Source: Mangifera indica (lineage: Eukaryota > Streptophyta > Magnoliopsida > Sapindales > Anacardiaceae). Taken from it: 64,000 bases of DNA. The notes under the pieces were generated by a model, which did not search any database, was not told the DNA's origin, and was given only the letters and a program-made list of their open reading frames with translations. The stretch covers positions 12,325,820-12,389,819 of the forward strand of contig NC_058146.1 in NCBI RefSeq assembly GCF_011075055.1. The letters are read 5' to 3'. Below are positions 1 to 11,854 of this stretch, piece by piece. Position 1 is the stretch's first letter; each line of letters begins with the position of its first letter. The position numbers and the translations under genes were made by a program.

Positions 1-1488
1 GTAATCCCTTAATCCAGCCAAATAATATATATTTTCCCAAAAAGAAAGGAATAAATATATATCTTCCTTATAGATATCCCTATCCATCAAAATAATATTC
101 CCCATTTCCAACTAATGACCATCCATTTTCTAGGAATTAAATCTTGACTTTTCTAGAATATTTCAGCTGATCTAGACATCCAAATATAAATTTTGAAATC
201 TGCTCTTGTCATTTCAAGTGCCCATGCCTAATCAGCATCATGGATTTTGTTGATTCGTAAATCTGCTTCAGTTTTAGATTTCTTGGGCCAACATAGTTCC
301 AAAAATGCTCAAAACTTCCTAAGTGCAAAAGATAAATAATTCCACTAGATTAAATTAAATTTTTTCAAAACATAAGGGAATTATAAATAAAAATAATGAT
401 AGTTAACAACGTTATCGTGTATGCTTACTTAGAGTGGCTTATTCATGCTTAGGTATATTTTCTAATGTCTCATGAGTCCTAGAACTTGTCACTTAATCTT
501 TCGAGATGAAATAAAACATTGCATGCTTTGATAGAGGATATGATTTAGGCATTTCTTTTATTTATTTTAACCTAAATGACCCATTTCCTGTACATATTTT
601 TAATCCGTAGTTAATTATGTTTCCTATTTCAAGTATAGCTATAATATTTTCTTTATATTAACCATACCCTTTAAATGAGTTATGTTGTTGGTGAATTGAG
701 TGGATTTACATGAGATTTTTGATCAATTGAAAATGGGAGAATGAAATAAAAGTATTATTGTTACATTTACCCCTTTATTCATGAAGAAATAAGTTTTGGG
801 GATCTTTGAAAGAAATATATGTATTTATACATGTATAAAAAAAAAATATTAGAACAAAATAATTAAAAAAATTTGAAAAAATATGAGAAAAGAAAAAATA
901 AAGAGAAAAGAATATATGAAAAAAGAAGGAAAAGAAAATAAAAAAGAGAAAAAAAATGTGTACATATTATTAGTGTAATTTACATTCATATTTCTATTTT
1001 ATAATCATCTAGATCTTTACTTCTCTCATTGATAATATTCTCATGTTTATTTGTTAATTTCTTTATCCTTTTATTCTTTAACCCTTATCCCTAACCATAT
1101 TACAACCTAAATAAAGACCTATTAATCTTTTTGAAATGTGTTACCATCTTCATTAGTGAAGATAGGTTGTCTAATTTTGCCTATAGGACTTGGTTGATTT
1201 CTTTTAGGGACCATAAAGGTTGATAAGTATATATATGCTAATTTAAGTGCAATGGTCCTATTTAGGATTGATCATTGTATGCATTCTTAGTTTGACCTCT
1301 GTGATCATTGTTTACTTTGGACCTGAGATTAAGCATTTAGAGTTTGAAGGGGCAATTTTTGCCTTTGATTGCATAATGTTAATTCAAATTTTTGACCTTC
1401 TTGTTAATACCATTCCAATATCTCTTTCCCTTTGTTTCTCCATTGTCTTTATTTGCTTGGGGACAAGAAAAATCTTAAGTTTAAGGAG
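1..1488. other. AT-rich sequence without a recognisable gene
   Basis: I see no supported gene here. The stretch is AT-rich with many short homopolymer runs. Positions about 834-957 form an almost pure A/G (homopurine) tract on the plus strand. An open frame of 117 codons at 1247-1600 is hydrophobic and low in complexity, matches no family I know, and runs into the LTR-like sequence that follows, so I do not call it a gene. Confidence 0.6.
834..957 (+). repeat. Homopurine (A/G) low-complexity tract
   Basis: About 120 bases consist almost only of A and G (runs of A broken by G or GA, with a few T). Such tracts can form triplex DNA, but they are also ordinary plant low-complexity sequence. Confidence 0.6.
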
Positions 1489-3395
1489 TTTGATGTGTGT
1501 ATTTTATACACACATTTATAGCTTTTGTTTAGGTCATTTTAGGAAAATTTTGATTTATTTTCTTAATTTTAGTTTTCTTTTAAGGTTTAATCTTATTTGA
1601 TACTTTAAATAATATTTTTAGGTGATTTGGCAACGTTCGAGCTCGATCAAGACAAAAATTAAAGGATCAAAACGAGAAAAAAGCATGAATTGTTAAAAGT
1701 AATGCAGAAGTCAATTATGGCTATAATTGATGGCAAAAATTAAAAAACACAGGAAACAAATTAAGGCTGAGTTGACTGGTATTATAAAAAAGAAAAATAC
1801 ATCTTTTTACAAAGGAGAACCGGGGGGGGGGGGGGGGGGGGGGGGGCGGCGGCGAACACAACACCAAAAGTAGAAAAATTTCAAAGGAAAACCACAAGAT
1901 CCAAGAGAAAGATTCAAAATTCAAGCTCAAGGATTAAGTTAGAGAGGATCTAACCTATTAATCTTGAAGAGCCAAAAGTTTTCTCTAACCTTTCCTTTCT
2001 TGATAGTTGTTTCTCCTTTGTTTTGCATATGATGAATATTTCTTTTATTGATTTTCGTGGATTTATTGTGATGGCTATGAATAGCTAAATTTTCTATCTA
2101 GGGTTTATGATAAATCTATGAATTTTTGTGATTGTTGATGGGTTTTTTATTTAATTTAATGTTGAGGGGGGAAGGGGGGGGGGGGGGGGGGGACAAATAC
2201 TACACCAAAAATAGAAAATTTCAAAGAAAAACCACAAGATCCAAGAGGAAGATTCAAAATTCAAGCTCAAGGATTAAGTTAGAGAGGATCTAACCTATTA
2301 AGCTTGAAGAGCCAAAAGTTTTCTCTAACCTTTCCCTTCTTGATAGTTGTTTCTCCTTTGTTTTGCACATGATGAATATTTCTTTTATTGATTTTCGTGG
2401 ATTTATTGTGATGGCTATGAATAGCTAAATTTTCTACCTAGGGTTTATGATAAATCTATGAATTTTGTGATTGTTAATGGGTTTTTGATTTAATTTAATG
2501 TTGAGGGGGGGGGGGGGGGGGGGGGGGGGGGACAAACGCTACACCAAAAATAGAAAATTCAAAGAAAAACCACAAGATCTAAGAGGAAGATTTAAAATTC
2601 AAGCTCAAGGATCAAGTTAGAGAGTATCTAACCTATTAAGCTTGAAGAGCCAAAAGTTTTCTCTAACCTTTTCCTTTCTTGATAGTTGTTTCTCCTCTGT
2701 TCTAAACATGATAAATATTTCTTTTATTGGGTAGCTAAGTTTTCTACCTAGGGTTTATGATGGATCTATGAATATTTGTGATTATTGATAGGTTTTTGAT
2801 TTAATTTAATATTGATGAAGCTTTTATCTAGTGATTGTGAGCTTATTTCTTGAAATTTTGGGCCTAACATTTAGTTTTTTTGTAGATTGATTTTATACCA
2901 TTGAAAGATGGATAACCAATTAGTCTATGCAATTTCTAAACCTAGAATTTTTATTTACAAATAAATTTAGGTTCCTTGTGGATTTTGTGATCATCATAGA
3001 GGTTTTTAATGGGTTTTGATTAATACTTGACTACAACAATAAGTAATTTCTTAATCTTTACACACTTAATCAACTTCAAAAGAAGAATTAAGTAATTTAG
3101 GATGATTACCGATCAAGTTCTCATCAATTTATTGTTTTAGATCTAATATATTAGCAATTACAAGTGATTCATAGTGAAATCTTAAATCTTAGATAACTTT
3201 ACTTGATAATTAGTCCTTTAATTTTTCTGTTTTAATTAATTTTGCCACTACTCTTTTATTCATTTTTCTGGATTAAATATTTGATTTCTCCAGTTAATTG
3301 GAATTACAAAATTAACTAGTACTTAATAGCCAATCCCTATGGGATTGACATCTTTTTATATTACTTGAATGACTTGTGCACTTATGAGCCATAGA
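1489..3395 (+). mobile_element. Probable LTR of a Tat/Ogre-like or LARD-type gypsy element
   Basis: The left part opens with a TGTGTGTATT...TATACACACA inverted repeat near 1493-1513, of a kind I associate with LTR starts of large non-autonomous gypsy elements. The right part ends near 3340-3390 with the text CAATCCCTATGGGATTGACA, followed by TATTACTTGAATGACTTGTGCACTT. That resembles a signature common at the 3' end of Tat/Athila-type or LARD LTRs (CCAATCCCTGTGG...GTGCACTTG). No coding domain is visible next to it, so it may be a solo LTR or a truncated one. The tandem poly-G units lie inside it. This is family resemblance judged from memory, not an alignment. Both boundaries are approximate. 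Confidence 0.4.
1822..2815 (+). repeat. Three ~340 bp tandem units, each headed by a long poly-G run
   Basis: Three direct repeats are readable by eye. Unit 1 starts with 25 G at 1822-1846, followed by a CGGCGGCG tail. Unit 2 starts with 6 G, AA and 19 G (2166-2192). Unit 3 starts with 27 G (2505-2531). Each G run is followed by ACA(A)A...ACACCAAAA, then shared text such as CCACAAGATC, AAGCTCAAGGAT, AGAGCCAAAAGTTTTCTC and CTAGGGTTTATGAT. Unit 3 has lost about 35 bases in its middle and ends without a further G run. Sequence identity between units is very high, which suggests recent amplification. Confidence 0.93.
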
Positions 3396-4187
3396 TAACA
3401 GAGGCTATCATGGAAAATATTTGGGAATTCTTGCACCATTGGGCTATCCTTTTCACCCGGGACTGCCTCATCTAATATGTTTACTATATGCATCAAATAA
3501 GCTGTGACCCTTTACTTAACATTTTTCTAGTCTTGACATTGCTGATCATTATATTGAAAACTTGACCTTCTTCAAAATTTTGAGATAGACCATGCCTTGC
3601 AACATATTGAGCACTTATATATGGAATATCAATTTAATATTTCTAACAAAAAGATTTTACCTTCCCATTCCCAAAGAAACTGCCCTAACCTAAATTCCTT
3701 ATTTTCTTGATAAATAAATATGTACTTGTTATTCTTGATAAATAAATATGTACTTGAAATAAGATGTATATCATTCAAAATATTTTCAGATTGGGTTTAA
3801 AAAGAAAGAAACATAGCCAAGTGACTTCCATAACCTCCTTCATAAGATGTACAACAAAAACCAAAGTGAAAACATAATAACTAATTCTAAGCAAAATTTT
3901 CAACTCCAGGGTGAGAGTGCGAATATTGTTCCTCATCTATGTTACTTAGAGCCACACAAGTTGTACCCAATGTTTGAAGTAAGCTAGAAATAGAATCTAA
4001 CTAAGAACCCCATTGAGTATTTGAGAAGTTTTAAAGTACCAATTTAATTAAGCCCTCTCATAGATTCATGTTCATCATTTGCACTCTTTAAAGCAATTTT
4101 TATAGCTTGAGATTTAAAGTTAAAGGAAATTTTCACATTTGAAGGTATCCAAGCTTTCATCATGTCTAACAAAATCTAGACAAGAAG
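3396..4187. other. Unassigned AT-rich sequence with a short tandem duplication
   Basis: No gene or element domain is recognised. A 25-base text TTCTTGATAAATAAATATG... followed by TACTTG occurs twice with a 28-base period (3704-3728 and 3732-3756). The sequence directly before 4188 is the outer flank of copia A. Confidence 0.6.
3704..3756. repeat. 28-bp tandem duplication (two copies)
   Basis: Two identical 25-base copies are separated by three bases. This is a typical replication-slippage product. Confidence 0.9.
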
Positions 4188-4442
4188 TGTTGTAAGGAAT
4201 TTTGTAACTTTGTATATATTTCTATATATTTGTCAAGAATACAATTTGTGAATTTAAAAAGGAAGAAAGGAAACTATACTTGGTAAATCATAACAGTATC
4301 CTATACAAAAGGGAACTAATTATTTGGATTGATTGTCTAATAAAAAACTCAATAATTTGTTTCCTTGATTGTAGTCTTATTTCCTTGGTTTAATAGGAAA
4401 CTCAATAATTTGTTCCCAAACTTGTAGTCTCATTTCCAATAC
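4188..4442 (-). repeat. 3' LTR of copia A
   Basis: The element-strand text AAAGGGGAG, a polypurine tract, sits at 4443-4452. It is followed by TATTGGAAATGAGAC, probably a mutated TGTTGGA start. The minus-strand end is ...CCTTACAACA at 4188, giving an LTR of about 255 bp, a normal copia length. Its partner LTR is not in the window. Confidence 0.6.
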
Positions 4443-4469
4443 TCCCCTTTAAGCTTGTGGTTTGAAAAT

Positions 4470-5995
4470 GTCATAAACGCTAAGCTTACATAAGAGATAA
4501 GAGTGTTATCTGCTCTCTAATGGCTTTGTGAATATGTCTGCTAGTTGCTTTGATGTCCAAATGTGAGATATCTTGATGATTCTTTCTTGGATTATCTCTA
4601 ACAAAGTGGTAATCAATCCTAATGTGTTTTGTTCTTTCATGAAACACCAGGTTTGTTGAAATATCATTAGCTACTTTTTTGTTACAAAATAGTTCTACGC
4701 TTTAAGATTTGGAAATCATGATCTGTTAGAAATCCCCAGATCTAGATTATCTCGCATGTTATCTTGGCCATAGCCCAGTATTTTACCTTTGCTGATGACA
4801 ATGACATATTCATGTCTTTCTTTGTTTTCTATGAGATGAGCGATTTGCTAAGCTTTATGCAGAATCCTGTGAGAGATTTCCATGACATAGGGCACATTAC
4901 CTAATCAGAATCATAGTACGCTGTCATCTTGGCCTTTTCATTTCGTGGGAATAGTAGACCAAAGCTTAGACACCATTTCAAATATTTGATTACCTAATCT
5001 GCTTCCATGTGGAACTGTTTTGGAGCATGCATGAATTGGCTAAGAACTTGTATTGCATGACTAATATCTAGATAGGTCATTATGAGATAGATAAGATGTC
5101 TTACTAGCTGTTGGTATTTTGACTGGTCTAGTAGTGGTGGATCCTCCTTTAGGTTATGTTTCCCTTTATCATACTCTTGACTAGTAAGCTTCATATTCTA
5201 TTCCATGGGCACTATGTTAGTTTTAAAGCTAGCCAAACTAGTATCTGTAATTAATTCTATGGTATATTTCCTTTGACTGAGACAAATCTCTATTAGGGAT
5301 TTGGCTAAGGAAATATGCCCTGGAATTAATTGTAGATATCGGCTTGGCTAGCTATTTCAATACCTAAAAGAATTTGGATAGCCCCAAATCCTTAATGCAA
5401 AATAATTTGTCCAAGTATTGCTTTATACCTATTATTGTTGCCTTATTATTTCTTCTGATCAAAATATCATAAACATAAACGATGAGGCCAACGAATGAAT
5501 TACCTTGCTTCCACGTGAGCAAAACATAATCATGCTTAGACTGTTGAAAACCTATTTTATGTAGGACCTCTGTAATTTTTGCATTCCATTGCCTTGACGC
5601 TTGTTTTAATCTATAGAACGACTTTCACAGATGATAGACATGATTCTCCCCCTGTTTGTGAAGGTTTAGAGGTAGCTTCATACAATTCTCATTATCCAAG
5701 TCTTCATAAAGAAAGACATTATGAACATCCATTTAATAGAGGGGCTAATTGCAGAGAGCGACAATAGAAATAAAGGTTTTGACTATGACATCCTTGGCAA
5801 TGGGAAAAAATGTGTCTTGATAATTCAAGCCTGCTTGCTGGGTAAAACCCTTCACCATAAGATGTTCTTTATAGCTTTCGATAGAACCATCTACCCAATA
5901 TTTGATCTTATAAAACCATTTACATCCAATAGGTTTCTGGTAAGAGGGCCTAGGAACAAAATCCCAAGTGTGGTTAAGTTTAAGTGCAGATAGTT
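4470..5995 (-). pseudogene. Copia A reverse transcriptase and RNase H remnant
   Basis: Minus-strand translation shows the copia RT core: DVHNVFLYEDLDNE, then KSFYRLKQASRQWNAKITEV, then a VYVYDIL segment. In that segment the expected YVDD catalytic box has become YVYD, so an active-site aspartate is lost. Further along, at 4994-5194, RLIYL...LDISHAIQVLSQFMHAPK is the RT/RNase H connection. Near 4560-4680, HIRIDYHFVRDN is the RNase H C-terminal signature. Frames change several times and stops are frequent. The remnant cannot make an enzyme. Confidence 0.85.
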
Positions 5996-6499
5996 CATCG
6001 ACAATTGCTTGTCACCAATGATTATATTGAAAAACTTCAAGATAAGAACTATGCTCCTGGTGAATAAAGATGTCAATGATGCAAGCTTTATGTATAAGCA
6101 AAAGTTGCTTGTAGCTGACATAATTGTCAATAGGATAGGGAACTAAATTTGTGGGGACTTGTTAACCATGACAAAGATAATCAATACTCTAGATAAGAGG
6201 TCTGGTGGTCTGAGTGAAACAACGTAAAGGAATAAATGAAGAGGTCTCTAGTTGGTGTGCCTTGTGAAGGAAAGGAACCATTAAGCGTACTAGAGATTGA
6301 TGCATCATTAGAGGTCGGTTCTGATTGAGCTAGAGAGGAAGAAACTGTTTTTGGAATGATGACATACCATGGCAAATCAATAAGACAGTTATCCAAAACT
6401 AATGGTGAATTGGATCAATTCCTATATAAATGTTTTATTTGGAAAATGGAAAGACATCTTCATGGAACATAACATCTCAACTAACAAAAAATTGATCTA

Positions 6500-7720
6500 G
6501 TTTGGGATCATATAGTCGATACCCCTTTTGTAGCATAGGGTATCTTGTGAAGATATAGTAGGTGGTTCTAGATGTAACTTCTCAGCCTGAATAGATTTGG
6601 GTAGAAACATAAAAACCCAAATACGCATAAATGTTATATGTTTAGTGGTTTTCTGAACAAAAGCTTATAAGGTATTTTACCATTAAGACTATGTTGGCAT
6701 TCGATTGATCAAGTAAGTTGTTGTGACCACATAGTCTTCTTAAGAATATGTAGAAATATTGGTTTGGTGTTTTAATGCATGGGTTACCTCTAATAACTAT
6801 CGATATTTACATTCAACGAGGCCATTTTATTAAGAGGTGTATATACAAGGACTTTTATGAAGTATCCCTTAAGACTGGAAAAAAATAGTGGTGTGATGAT
6901 TAAGGAAATCTCGGGTGTTGTCAATTCTAACCTTCTATACTTTGGTATTGAACTGTGTTTTGACCATGCTACAAAATTGAACAATATAAGAATAAGTTTG
7001 AGCTTTTGAATTCAATAAGAAAATCCAGGTGGCCTGAGAGTAATCATCTACAATAGTTAAGAAGAATATGATCCATTATGGTTTAGGGTGTTATAGGGGC
7101 CCCAAATATTCATGTGGACCAAACTAAAAATTTTAGTTGTGGTGGATGTGCTTGTTGGGAAAGGTGGACGAGCTTGCTTAGCTAATGGACAAATAAGATA
7201 TTTAGGATATGGAATAGTTGCACTATGTCCTAACTCTGATGTAAAATAAACAACCTTTTATTAATGGTAACAACATTACAATTGGAATATGAGAATGATT
7301 TCAGTCATCCAAATGTGAAAACCATGTTACAGACTACCCAAGCCTATTAGTTTCCTAGTCAAAAGGTCCTGAAATTTACAAACATCAGGAAGAAATTTTA
7401 GTACATAGTTATTGTCCTTACGAGCCTGAGACATTAAGATTAAGTTAAAGTGGAAAAAGGGAACATAAAGGATGTTTTTTAGAACGAAATCTCTTAGACG
7501 TATACTTTCTCAATAAGTTACGTGAGTAGTATGGCCATTAGGCATTTTGACATAAGTAGGTTAGTTAAGAGTCTACAGTGTTGATTAAGGTCTGGTGTGT
7601 AAACTATATGGTTATTAGCCCCTAAATCTATTATCCAAACATCAACAGATAACTAAGTGTTGAGACAAAAAGATCTACCTGTATATATAGGAAAAGCTTT
7701 ATTAGGCTTTGGAATTTTTG
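6500..7720 (-). pseudogene. Copia A protease and integrase remnant
   Basis: At 7560-7700 the minus strand reads VWIIDLGANNHIV, the copia protease active-site region with DSG changed to DLG. At 6790-6984 a broken integrase core is recognisable by a segment equivalent to the conserved NTPQQNGVAERKN motif (here read as YTPLNKMASLNVN). The reading frame shifts several times. Flanking integrase text is visible but too decayed to fix exact limits. Confidence 0.7.
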
Positions 7721-7944
7721 TCAAGAGTTCTAGCAGTTGTTAATACTATTATGTAATGAGTCATGAAGGTAAAAAGTTGTTGAAGTCAGGTCTTACTTGG
7801 TTGACAATGTGATGCTTAGACTTGACTTTGTTGGATCCTAGTTTGCCAAATAGTTTCCAATTGGCGTCTTAGCTATGATTGCAACATTTGCAAAAAACAC
7901 AAAATAATATTTGGTGCTAAAGGGCTGAGTGTGATTATCCAGAG

Positions 7945-8700
7945 CTACAAGTGGTTGAAAGTATTATGTGGAAAGCCATGGGTCGTTATATATGCCCCAA
8001 AAATTTGGGGGCCTTTTTGTAATACTTGAGTAGATGAATTTTGGTAGTTAGTTCCAAAAGGATAATCTGATCTATTAAAAGAATATAAAAAAGCTTCTTT
8101 TTTCAACCTTAAATCAACATTACTTGCCTTTGGTGTTGACATCTTAATGCTTTCCCTTTTTGACCCCTTTTGAGTTGCTAGCGAGGATGCTAGGAAGGCA
8201 CTTGGTGATTTACCTACATCAAGACTTATCATCCTTTGAAACTCACCTTAGATGGCAAGCTGGTAGACTCGTCAGAGGGAAAACCCACTGCCACCAGTTA
8301 ACATTTGTGTCTAAAAAACGATGAAGCCTTTATTCAACCTAAGGAGGAAACACGTCAACCATTCCTGATCTTTGAGGCTCTGAACTTGCCAAAGTGTCTT
8401 TGGTAGGCCGATGATCAGATTTTTGACAATATCAATTTTGTTCCATATGGCTGACAATTTGTTGTAATAAGCAATCACTGTTTGATTGCCTTGCCAAATA
8501 TCGACGAGGCTTTGACGGAAGTTGAAAAGTTTTGCTAAATCAAGTCATCCATACATTTCCTTGATATTTTCCCACATTTCTTTAGCCATTTCGGTTGGTG
8601 ATAGATCAATAGACACTTTTGGAGCCAAGTAATTGTCGATCCATGCTTGTGCCAAGACATTACATTTATTCTAAAAACATAGCAAGTCAGGTTTTGATGA
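7945..8700 (-). pseudogene. Copia A gag (UBN2-type) remnant
   Basis: At 8690-8350 the minus strand reads CNVLAQAWIDNYLAPKVS, AKEMWENIKEMYG, KLFNFRQSLVDIWQG, then VIAYYNKLSAIWNKI. This is the standard UBN2/retrotrans_gag pattern of copia capsid proteins. The 95-codon frame at 7945-8232 is the basic, decayed region before the protease. The N-terminal ~70 residues are absent, because the homology stops abruptly at the MULE boundary near 8711. Confidence 0.8.
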
Positions 8701-8710
8701 CATGGGAACA

Positions 8711-8950
8711 GTTTTAGGATATATCAACTTGTATTTTTCAGATTTTCGAAGAATTGTTCGATTATTACCATTTTAGGGTATTTCAACTTTTAGAATTTGA
8801 ATTTCAGTTCTGTTTTTTTGAATTTTATCGTTTTAAGATATATCCACTAGTATTTTCCAGATTTCTGAAGAAATTTTTTATTATTGACATTTTAAAGCAT
8901 TTCAAAGTATAGAATTTGAATATCTATTTCAAAGTATAGATATTATAAAA
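8711..8950 (+). repeat. Left copies of the MULE 119-bp subterminal repeat
   Basis: Two monomers start at the GATATATC-type anchors at 8718 and 8836 (spacing 118). Their reverse complement matches the right-hand array closely: shared blocks are TTTAGGGTATTTCAAC, GAATTTGAATTTCAGTTC and GATATATC. The copies are more diverged than those on the right. The outermost unit abuts copia A gag sequence. Confidence 0.85.
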
Positions 8951-10801
8951 ACGTTTTAAATGGAACGTTACAAACAGATAGATGCATTTTGAGGGGTAAA
9001 ATAACATACGAAAGTGTTATATAAATTGTTATATAAATTGTCAAATAATTATAGGGGGATAAATAAATTATTAGAAAAATATTAGGAGTTTTTCTTAATT
9101 ATTAATAATTGTACGACTGTTTTTCATAGTTATTATTGATTTTTTTATTATAAATGAATAATTATCTTCAAAAACTGGTCATTGCAGGATTCATAATTAA
9201 AATGGATGGTTATGCATCAGTTCGTTATCAGGGAGAATGGATTCAAGGTCGCAACAACACAATGAAATATGTTGGAGGAGCCAAACAATTGATTAAAATC
9301 CCTTATGGAACAACATTCGAGGGATTTATTGAGCTTTTGACGAAGTCTTGCAGTATTGATCCAATGAAAAACTACATTCAAGTATCGATGAAGCCAAGAA
9401 AAATTGAGCTCGACGGCCCCATCCAGATCCAAAATGATGAAGATGTCCAAGGTCTTCTTGATATGTGCCAGTACTTTCAGGAATGTATTCCTGTATTTGT
9501 TACATGTACCCCAATTGAAGGGCAGGAGGATGAAGATGAAAACGAAAGTAGTTGGGTCAAAAAAGAATATGATTTGGAAAAGTTGATTGATTTCAGTAAT
9601 GACCCGTTGTATATTGCAAACTCATGGGCTCATGGAGAAAAAGATATAGTTCCCTATTGGGGTGACTTTGATGGAAATGATATGCCCGACATTCCTTCAG
9701 AAGATGTAGAGCCTGAGTATATGGCATCAGTTACCGAGGGTATGGTTGTTTACAGCTTGAAGATCCTATTTCAGGTGGTGGAAATTATTCTGGGCCATTT
9801 TTTGACAATGTCCCCACTAATCCATTTAGGTGGCTTCCTGATTTTCCTCCACAGCCATCAACATCATCAGGTAGTTCCAGATCGATCCGAGAGGAGCATG
9901 GTGTCAAGATAAGGGATATTTTTCATAATAAAGTCCAATTGAAAGACGCTGTGAAGCAATTCGCCTTACTGAAAGGATTTCAATTTGATGTCAAAAAGTC
10001 TGACAAGAAACGGTGGGAAATTAAGTGCACGGTCGAAAATTGTAAGTGGTATATACATGCAACCAAGTCCACTGTTGGTGATGTGTGGGGTATCAACTCT
10101 ATGAATCCTACCCACACATGTTTAGTTGATCAAATCTTGCCACATCACAGACAAGCTGGCGCCCAAGCTTTAGGTCAATTAATGAGATCAAAGTTTGTGA
10201 TGATTGATCGAATTTATCGGCCTAAAGAAATAATTGTAGACATCGCCGACCAATATAAAATTGATATTTCCTACTCACAGGCTTGGCGGGCAAGAAATTG
10301 GGCTATCAATTCATTGAGGGGTTCACCGGAGGAATCTTTATGTTGTTACCAGATTATTATTACAATTTACAACGTACTAATCCGGGCACCGTTACTGCTA
10401 TTGAAACAGATGATGAGCATCAATTTACAAATTTTTTCATGGCGTTAGGATGTTCCGTTCGTGCGTTTAGTCAATATCTTCACCCCGTTATTTGCATTGA
10501 CGCTGCTTTCCTTAAAGGTCAATATCTGGGGCATTTATTTATTGCGGTGGCTCTTGATGGTAATAATCAAATATACCCTATTGGTTTCGGTGTCGGCAAA
10601 AAAGAAGATCACAACACGTGGTGTTGGTTTCTTATGAGAATTAAAGAATGCATCCCTGACCTCTCTAAGCTTGCAATAATCTCCGATCAACATCATGCTA
10701 TCTACTCGACAATGGCTGAAGTCTTTCCAGATGTCCACCATGGATGCTGTTGTCATCACCTTCTGTGTAACATGCAGGCAAAGTATAAACGGGACTCAAA
10801 G

Positions 10802-10894
10802 GTATATTGTAAACAAGTAATTAAATTTATAACAATTTATCATTTTTAAACATTTTGCTTACAATGAGTTTTCATATTTTTTACCATCTTACAG
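10802..10894 (+). other. Intron 1 of mudrA-like gene
   Basis: The donor is AAAG|GTATAT and the acceptor TTACAG|GTCGCG. Removing it joins ...YKRDSK to VAGAYWKVAK in phase 0, restoring the continuous MULE transposase domain. Confidence 0.8.
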
Positions 10895-11189
10895 GTCGCG
10901 GGTGCATATTGGAAAGTCGCTAAATCATACACAGAGTCTGAATTTGGTTCGATGATGTAATCCATTGACTCAATGAACCCCCAAGCTGGAGCTTATCTAC
11001 GGGATGTCGGCTTTCACCGTTGGAGTAGAGTGTACTTTTCAGGACATCGATACAACATCATGACCACAAATATTGCTGAGTCATTTAATGCCCTTGTCAG
11101 ACACGCTCGGGGCCCACCTATAACCATGCTTTTGGAGTTTATTCGTGGTACCATGCAACGATGGTTTTATGAGAGGAGAACCCATACAA

Positions 11190-11292
11190 GTAAGTATCAA
11201 ATCGATCTTAATTAAAAGTTGTCTCATATACTTTTTTCCACTTTGTTAATCATATTACCAAATGTATTCTTAATATTTTTTCTGAATTACAG
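11190..11292 (+). other. Intron 2 of mudrA-like gene
   Basis: The donor is CATACAA|GTAAGT and the acceptor GAATTACAG|GTGAAT. Splicing joins ...RRTHT-S to ECHNFLTPWAEEK, the expected context before the SWIM domain. Confidence 0.8.
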
Positions 11293-11854
11293 GTGAATGT
11301 CATAACTTCCTCACCCCTTGGGCAGAAGAGAAGATCAACAATCGCCTTTCAAAGTCTGCAAGTCTGGAGGTTCGACCGATTACACCTACTCGGTATCAGG
11401 TTGTTGGATTTGGTGGATTCATGAGTATTGTGGACTTTGGTGACATGTCTTGCACGTGTAGAAAGTTTCAGCTTTCACGTATTCCGTGTAAGCATGCCCT
11501 TGCCGTTGCACGACATATGAGACTGACGAATGTGCACGCATGGGTTCATCCATTCTTTTGTACCGATATTTACTGTGCAATATATCAAGAACCGATCAAT
11601 CCTCTTGGAAATCAATGTGATTGGTTACACTCACCGGAAGACAGAGTAATATTGCCCCCGTCCTCCATAGTCGTCGTCCAGGTCGTCCATCCAATAGAAA
11701 TCGACGTCCATCGCAAGGAGAAATTGTTACACCGAGGATTTGCAGTCGTTGCCATGAACCGGGGCATACACGAACCCAATGTAAATCTCCAGCACCGGTG
11801 CCGAGCTCCGCCCCCCAGCGTTCACATACAAAAGGCAAAGGAACGAGATCTTGA

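Larger units (their letters stand above)
4188..8711 (-). mobile_element. Copia A: Ty1/copia retrotransposon, degenerate, 5'-truncated
   Basis: Read on the minus strand from right to left, the order is gag (about 8700-7945), protease (about 7690-7620), GAG-pre-integrase/integrase (about 7500-6500), reverse transcriptase (about 6000-5400), RNase H (about 5200-4470), polypurine tract and LTR. This PR-IN-RT-RH order defines Ty1/copia. All reading frames are broken by stops and shifts. The 3' LTR is present (4188-4442). The 5' LTR, primer binding site and gag N-terminus are missing at the junction with the MULE near 8711. Confidence 0.85.
9188..11854 (+). pseudogene. mudrA: mudrA-type MULE transposase, three exons, inactivated
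   Basis: This would be the DDE transposase acting on the element's termini in the nucleus. In order it shows: an N-terminal acidic-tailed region from ATG 9202 (MDGYASVRYQGEW); a MuDR DNA-binding domain (IRDIFHNKVQLKDAVKQFAL, then CTVENCKWYIHA, near 9910-10060); the MULE core with DAAFLKGQY and ISDQHHAI aspartates and CCCHHLLCNM (10490-10780); the putative third acidic residue in TESEFGSMM (10935-10957); a SWIM zinc finger CTCRKFQLSRIPCKH (11451-11495); and an AT-hook-like RRPGRP with a CCHC knuckle CSRCHEPGHTRTQC at the end. Introns are 10802-10894 and 11190-11292, with GT-AG ends and phases that join correctly. Frameshifts lie near 9735-9760, 10330-10345 and 11655-11665. A TAA stop lies at 10958-10960. 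A splice acceptor at 9186-9187 just before the first exon hints at a lost upstream exon. Confidence 0.88.

Noticed and set aside
1247..1600. 117-codon plus-strand open frame
   Set aside because: Hydrophobic, low-complexity AT-rich frame with no family match; its end overlaps the LTR-like hairpin.
1721..1930. Open frame with a polyproline run
   Set aside because: The prolines are only the complement of the poly-G tract.
5579..5993. Plus-strand open frames of 62 and 90 codons
   Set aside because: They are antisense to copia A reverse transcriptase, which is readable on the minus strand with family motifs.
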